From JAUVKT01 sp964634565 (lineage in GTDB: Bacteria > Bacteroidota > Bacteroidia > Bacteroidales > VadinHA17), in contig CAZWLP010000035.1 in NCBI GenBank assembly GCA_964634565.1, forward strand, positions 1 to 25,256: a DNA stretch of 25,256 bases, written 5' to 3'. This document shows positions 21,857-25,256 of this stretch, one piece after another. The notes under the pieces are model-generated. The model was not told the DNA's origin. It made no database searches and saw only the letters and a program-made list of their open reading frames with translations. The first letter of the stretch is position 1. Every line of letters starts with the position of its first letter. Made by a program: the position numbers and the translations under genes.

Positions 21857-22609
21857 TTATTCCTTCTTTAACATAAGTTTAGCATATTCCAGATCAGCAG
21901 GCGTGTCTATTCCGATACTGTCCCAATTGCTAATTAATGTACGTATTCTATATCCCTTCTGAAGCCATCTTAATTGCTCGAGAGACTCCGCAAGTTCAAG
22001 ATCTGTGGGCTGTAGCTTGCTTAATTCGTTAAGAATATCAGCCCTGTAGCCGTATATTCCTATATGCTTGTAGAATTGATGCGTTTCAATCAAATTCTTA
22101 TCTGATTTGTCTCTTATATATGGAATAATTGATCTGCTGAAATAAAGGGCATTACCACTTTCAGATCTTACTACTTTGGGTATATTCGGATCTTTAAGTT
22201 CGTTGTTATCAGATATTTCTTTAATAAGAGTTGAAATATCCACTTCCTTATCATTAAATGATTCTATCAGTAGATTAATCTGCTGAGGCTTTATAAATGG
22301 CTCATCTCCCTGAATGTTAATTACGACATCAGGCGAGTAGTTTTCAATCTTCATGATAGAAAAAAGTGCTTCGGCACACCTGTCGGTTCCACTTTTATGT
22401 GCAGTTGAAGTCATTACCACTCTACCCCCAAATTCAGTCACTGCCTTCTCTATCCTTATGTCGTCGGTTGCGACATATAGATTATCGAGTACCTTCGAGG
22501 CCTGTTCGTATACAAGCCTTATAAGGGGTTTTTTATCTATCATTGCCAGAGGTTTGCCTGGGAATCTTACTGATGCAAACCTGGCTGGGATTATCCCGAG
22601 TACTTTCAT
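21857..22609 (-). CDS. kdsB: KdsB, 3-deoxy-manno-octulosonate cytidylyltransferase
   Basis: Activates Kdo with CTP to CMP-Kdo for lipopolysaccharide inner-core synthesis in the cytoplasm. At 250 residues it is full length. Motifs include the nucleotide-binding IPARFASVRFPGKPL (7-21), VATDD, TS-AHKSGTDRCAE, the metal-binding INIQGDEPFI, and HIGIYGY followed by LE-AE-LEQLRWL and IGIDTPADL near the C-terminus. It is divergent from the sigma-54 activator gene with a 73-bp gap in which I find no clear promoter. Confidence 0.96.
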   Translation of the reverse strand: MKVLGIIPARFASVRFPGKPLAMIDKKPLIRLVYEQASKVLDNLYVATDDIRIEKAVTEFGGRVVMTSTAHKSGTDRCAEALFSIMKIENYSPDVVINIQGDEPFIKPQQINLLIESFNDKEVDISTLIKEISDNNELKDPNIPKVVRSESGNALYFSRSIIPYIRDKSDKNLIETHQFYKHIGIYGYRADILNELSKLQPTDLELAESLEQLRWLQKGYRIRTLISNWDSIGIDTPADLEYAKLMLKKE

Positions 22610-22682
22610 ATAGCTGTATTTAAATATCAGCTAATTTACGAAAAATGGATTTTTCTAAGTCTTTAAAAAAGATTAATTTCGC

Positions 22683-23948
22683 ATGGATGATATTGGCCCT
22701 ATGAAAGAACTACAGAGCATAAAGCAAAGATTTGAGATAATAGGTAACTATATAGGTCTTAACAGAGCAATTGATATCGCTATTCAGGTAGCTCCAACGG
22801 ATCTATCTGTTTTGATATCAGGTGAAAGTGGAACAGGCAAGGAAATTTTCCCGAAGATTATTCATAGCCATAGCTCCAGAAAGCACGGACAGTATATTGC
22901 GGTTAACTGCGGAGCCATTCCTGAAGGAACAATAGATTCTGAACTTTTCGGACATGAGAAGGGATCTTTTACAGGAGCTACAGACAATCGTAAAGGATAT
23001 TTTGAGGTTGCTAATGGGGGGACAATATTTCTTGATGAGGTAGCCGAATTACCTCTTGCAACCCAGGTTCGTCTGTTAAGGGTACTTGAAACAGGAGAAT
23101 TTATTAAGGTTGGGTCGTCAAAGATGCAAAAATCTGATGTAAGGGTTATTGCCGCTACCAATGTAGATATTCTGCAGGCAATCCATGACGGTAAGTTTCG
23201 GGAAGATCTTTTTTACAGACTTAATACCGTACCTGTAATTGTCCCGCCACTAAGGGAGAGGGGTGAAGATATTTTACTGCTGTTCAGAAAATTTGCTGCT
23301 GACTTTGCTGAGAAATACAGGATGCCATCTGTTAAACTGACCAATGAAGCAATAACTGTTCTGACGAACTATAGCTGGCCCGGTAATGTAAGGCAACTTA
23401 AGAATATTACGGAGCAAATTTCAATAATAGAAGGCTCAAGGGAAATAGACTCAGAGGTTCTCGAGACCTACCTTCCGGATTATTCAGGAACAAAACTGCC
23501 GGCTATTATAAGGGATAAGCAGAGTGGTGAATCATTCTCTTCAGAACGCGAGATACTTTATAAGATCCTTTTTGATATGAAAAAGGATATGAGCGATCTT
23601 AAGAAACTGGTATTGGATATGCTTCAGGATAATCCTGATGGAATAAATTTTACTGAGGCTGATTCAAATGTTATCAGGCGATTATATAATGAATCAGAAA
23701 GGATTGCAGCAACTGACCTTGCAAAAACAAAGGCTTCAGTTACAATACCTCGCCCATCTGAAGATGAGAATATTCAGGATACAGAAGAGATTATTGAAGA
23801 ATCGCTTTCGCTTGTTGATAAGGAAATAGAACTTATTAAGAAGGCACTTGAAAAATATGCTGGCAAAAGAAAGCTTGCTGCAGAGGAACTGGGTATATCA
23901 GAGAGAACACTTTACAGAAAGATTAAGGAATATGGCATTGATTTATAA
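22683..23948 (+). CDS. Sigma-54-dependent activator without receiver domain
   Basis: A 421-residue AAA+ enhancer-binding protein with only about 18 residues before the ATPase domain, so it has no sensory or receiver module. Walker A is GESGTGKE (47-54), the sigma-54 contact loop is GSFTGA (94-99), Walker B is FLDE (116-119), and the SRH FREDLFYRLN and SWPGNVRQL follow. An unusual linker of about 110 residues (about 265-380), acidic and partly helical, separates the ATPase from the Fis-type helix-turn-helix (KRKLAAEELGISERTLYRKIKEYG). The KEIFPKIIHSHS-RKHGQYIAVNCG block resembles a Bacteroidota-conserved family found next to lptE. A start at the ATG at 22701 is also possible. The signal and targets are unknown. 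Confidence 0.92.
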   Translation: MDDIGPMKELQSIKQRFEIIGNYIGLNRAIDIAIQVAPTDLSVLISGESGTGKEIFPKIIHSHSSRKHGQYIAVNCGAIPEGTIDSELFGHEKGSFTGATDNRKGYFEVANGGTIFLDEVAELPLATQVRLLRVLETGEFIKVGSSKMQKSDVRVIAATNVDILQAIHDGKFREDLFYRLNTVPVIVPPLRERGEDILLLFRKFAADFAEKYRMPSVKLTNEAITVLTNYSWPGNVRQLKNITEQISIIEGSREIDSEVLETYLPDYSGTKLPAIIRDKQSGESFSSEREILYKILFDMKKDMSDLKKLVLDMLQDNPDGINFTEADSNVIRRLYNESERIAATDLAKTKASVTIPRPSEDENIQDTEEIIEESLSLVDKEIELIKKALEKYAGKRKLAAEELGISERTLYRKIKEYGIDL

Positions 23949-24480
23949 GACAGGATCATTATTCAAAAATCTCAGGCCGGCCATTCTTCCGGTCTTTATT
24001 TTCTTATTTGCTCTGGCTATGAGTGCATGCAAAATTACATACTCTTTTTCCGGAGCAAGTATATCCCCGGATGTTAAAACAATTAGTATACAGTATTTTC
24101 AAAACAGGGCTAATCTGGTGCAACCGGGACTTAGTCAGTATATTACAGACGAATTACAGGACAAATGCAGGGCCCAGACAAACCTGGAGTTTATAAATGA
24201 TATCGGAGATGTAAATTTTGAAGGTGAGATTACTGATTATCAGACCAGACCCTTAACTGTTTCAGGTGATGCCCAGGCTGCCATGAACAGGTTTACTATT
24301 ACAGTCAGGGTAAAGTTTACCAATTCTGTTGAGCCGGACTATAGTTTTGAGCAGAGCTTTTCCAGATATGCAGATTATGATAGTTCACTCGAATTGAGTT
24401 CAGTTGAACAGGAGTTATCTGAAGATATTGTTGAGGAACTGATTGAAGATATTTTTAATAAGGCCTTTGTTAACTGGTAG
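23932..24480 (+). CDS. lptE: LptE family lipoprotein (LPS assembly)
   Basis: LptE forms the outer-membrane LPS translocon with LptD. I chose the ATG at 23932, which overlaps the activator gene by 17 bp (182 residues); the frame is open further upstream but only inside that gene. A basic N-terminus and a hydrophobic segment (about 18-31) end in the lipobox MSAC with C33. The mature part, ITYSFSGASISPDVKTISIQYFQNRA and LEFINDIGDVNFEGEITDYQTRPLTV, matches Bacteroidota LptE-like proteins. It ends in an acidic helix (EQELSEDIVEELIEDIFNKAF). Overlap with the activator gene implies co-transcription. Confidence 0.88.
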   Translation: MALIYKTGSLFKNLRPAILPVFIFLFALAMSACKITYSFSGASISPDVKTISIQYFQNRANLVQPGLSQYITDELQDKCRAQTNLEFINDIGDVNFEGEITDYQTRPLTVSGDAQAAMNRFTITVRVKFTNSVEPDYSFEQSFSRYADYDSSLELSSVEQELSEDIVEELIEDIFNKAFVNW

Positions 24481-24481
24481 C

Positions 24482-25256
24482 ATGAACAGGAGTGAGCTTA
24501 TAAAGATGGTAAAAAACCATAGCTGGCCAGACGGTAAAGATAGCGCCGAATTGAACGAGCTAATCTACCTATATCCGTGGTTTCAATCGGTTTATACCCT
24601 TCTTCTTGATGCTCAATATTCTTCAGATAGTGTAACATTTGAAGAGTCACTTAAAAAGAATGCAGTATTTGTAGCTAACAGGGAGGTATTATATTATGTA
24701 TTGAAAGATTCTGACAGGGGCTCAGAAAGTGCCGGGGAAAACGAAACTTTAAAGCAATCAGATGAAGTAGATGGTAATGGTCTGAGATCCAGGGAAGAAC
24801 TGGTTAGCCAGATCGAATCCAGACTTACTGAACTTGAACAATCTTCAAATAAGGAGAAGGCTACTCTCGTTCTTGACGACGATGAAGAGATTATTGAAGG
24901 GTTTGAAGATTCCTCCTTTAATCTGGCTATGCAGGACGGAGAAGGGGATTCTGGCAGAGAACAGGATCTGCTCGACCTTGATTATCCCCGGGCTGAACAG
25001 GAAGAATCAAAAGTCAGTTCAGCCAATGAGCTTGTTGACCGTTTTATTGAATTAAACCCCAGGATTAAACCTGACAGGGAAAAGATGGATGGTCCGATTG
25101 AAGATATTGCTGATAAAGTAGACGACAAAAACCCAGGTCTGATTACAGAGACTCTGGCCAGGATATACATTAATCAGAAGTTCTATACCAGGGCTATTCT
25201 TATTTATGAAAAATTAAGTTTGAAATTTCCGGAAAAAAGTAGTTACTTTGCGACTC
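24482..25256 (+). CDS. Conserved Bacteroidota protein with TPR-like end, 3'-truncated by the window
   Basis: An open frame from the ATG at 24482, 1 bp after the lptE stop, runs 258 codons to the window edge. The start LNELIYLYPWFQSVYTLLL is typical of a conserved protein encoded beside lptE in Bacteroidales. The middle (about 85-190) is highly acidic and low in complexity. Near the edge comes LVDRFIELNPRIKPDREK and then a tetratricopeptide-like helix pair, LITETLARIYINQKFYTRAILIYEKLSLKFPEKSSYFAT. There is no signal peptide, so it is probably cytoplasmic. Function is unknown; it may scaffold protein interactions. Confidence 0.8.
   Translation, partial: MNRSELIKMVKNHSWPDGKDSAELNELIYLYPWFQSVYTLLLDAQYSSDSVTFEESLKKNAVFVANREVLYYVLKDSDRGSESAGENETLKQSDEVDGNGLRSREELVSQIESRLTELEQSSNKEKATLVLDDDEEIIEGFEDSSFNLAMQDGEGDSGREQDLLDLDYPRAEQEESKVSSANELVDRFIELNPRIKPDREKMDGPIEDIADKVDDKNPGLITETLARIYINQKFYTRAILIYEKLSLKFPEKSSYFAT

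Overview
The window looks like a chromosomal piece of a Bacteroidota genome, probably Bacteroidales/Marinilabiliales-like and possibly metagenome-assembled. Pointers to this are start codons without Shine-Dalgarno sequences, two promoters of the Bacteroidota type (TTTG-N20-TAnnTTTG), a TonB-dependent receptor with a carboxypeptidase-regulatory-like N-terminus, a DUF3078 protein, a GSCFA protein, a type IX secretion (T9SS) C-terminal sorting-like domain, and the gene order sigma-54 regulator / lptE / TPR-type protein. A 100-N scaffold gap lies at 21339-21438. These assignments come from reading the sequence; no database search was run.

Layout. 1-5199 (+): end of sufB, then sufC, sufD, sufS, sufE, a SufT/MIP18-like (DUF59) gene and queG, a tight Fe-S cluster assembly operon ending in an Fe-S enzyme. 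5200-7136: a degenerate dispersed inverted repeat, a DUF3078 outer-membrane-type protein (-), a heptamer microsatellite plus hairpin, and an MscS channel (-). 7324-12694: a histidine kinase and an NtrC-type response regulator (-, overlapping by 4 bp), divergent from a large FtsX/MacB-type permease (+). The 260-bp divergent region holds a leaderless-looking sigma-A promoter for the regulator, two tandem palindromes 22 bp apart, and a near-consensus sigma-54 promoter facing the permease. 12725-13129: a YjbQ-family gene (-). 13198-15312: an ECF sigma / membrane anti-sigma candidate / lipoprotein-like operon (+), converging on a second ECF sigma gene (15379-15882, -) across a shared bidirectional hairpin. 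16184-21195 (+): alpha/beta hydrolase, GSCFA protein, TonB-dependent receptor and a small lipoprotein. 21268-22609 (-): a mini T9SS-sorting-domain protein broken by the false gap, and kdsB. 22683-25256 (+): a receiver-less sigma-54 activator, lptE and the start of a conserved acidic/TPR-type protein.

How the genes fit together. The suf operon is a complete sulfur mobilisation and scaffold set (SufS-SufE plus SufBCD) with a SufT-like maturation factor, and QueG is a plausible Fe-S client. The kinase, regulator and permease form a self-consistent predicted circuit. The kinase has two membrane helices and almost no external loop, the regulator is a sigma-54 activator, and the divergent permease has the matching promoter and enhancer-like sites. 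The best candidate for an undescribed system is this sigma-54-driven, intramembrane-sensing module with a lone permease. The second best is the ECF/anti-sigma/double-anchored protein operon. kdsB and lptE, on either side of a sigma-54 activator, both serve lipopolysaccharide biogenesis.

Apart from the N gap, no stretch over 300 bases lacks a gene. The longest intergenic stretches are 15883-16183 and 10038-10297. No tRNA, rRNA, CRISPR array, transposase or integrase was seen.
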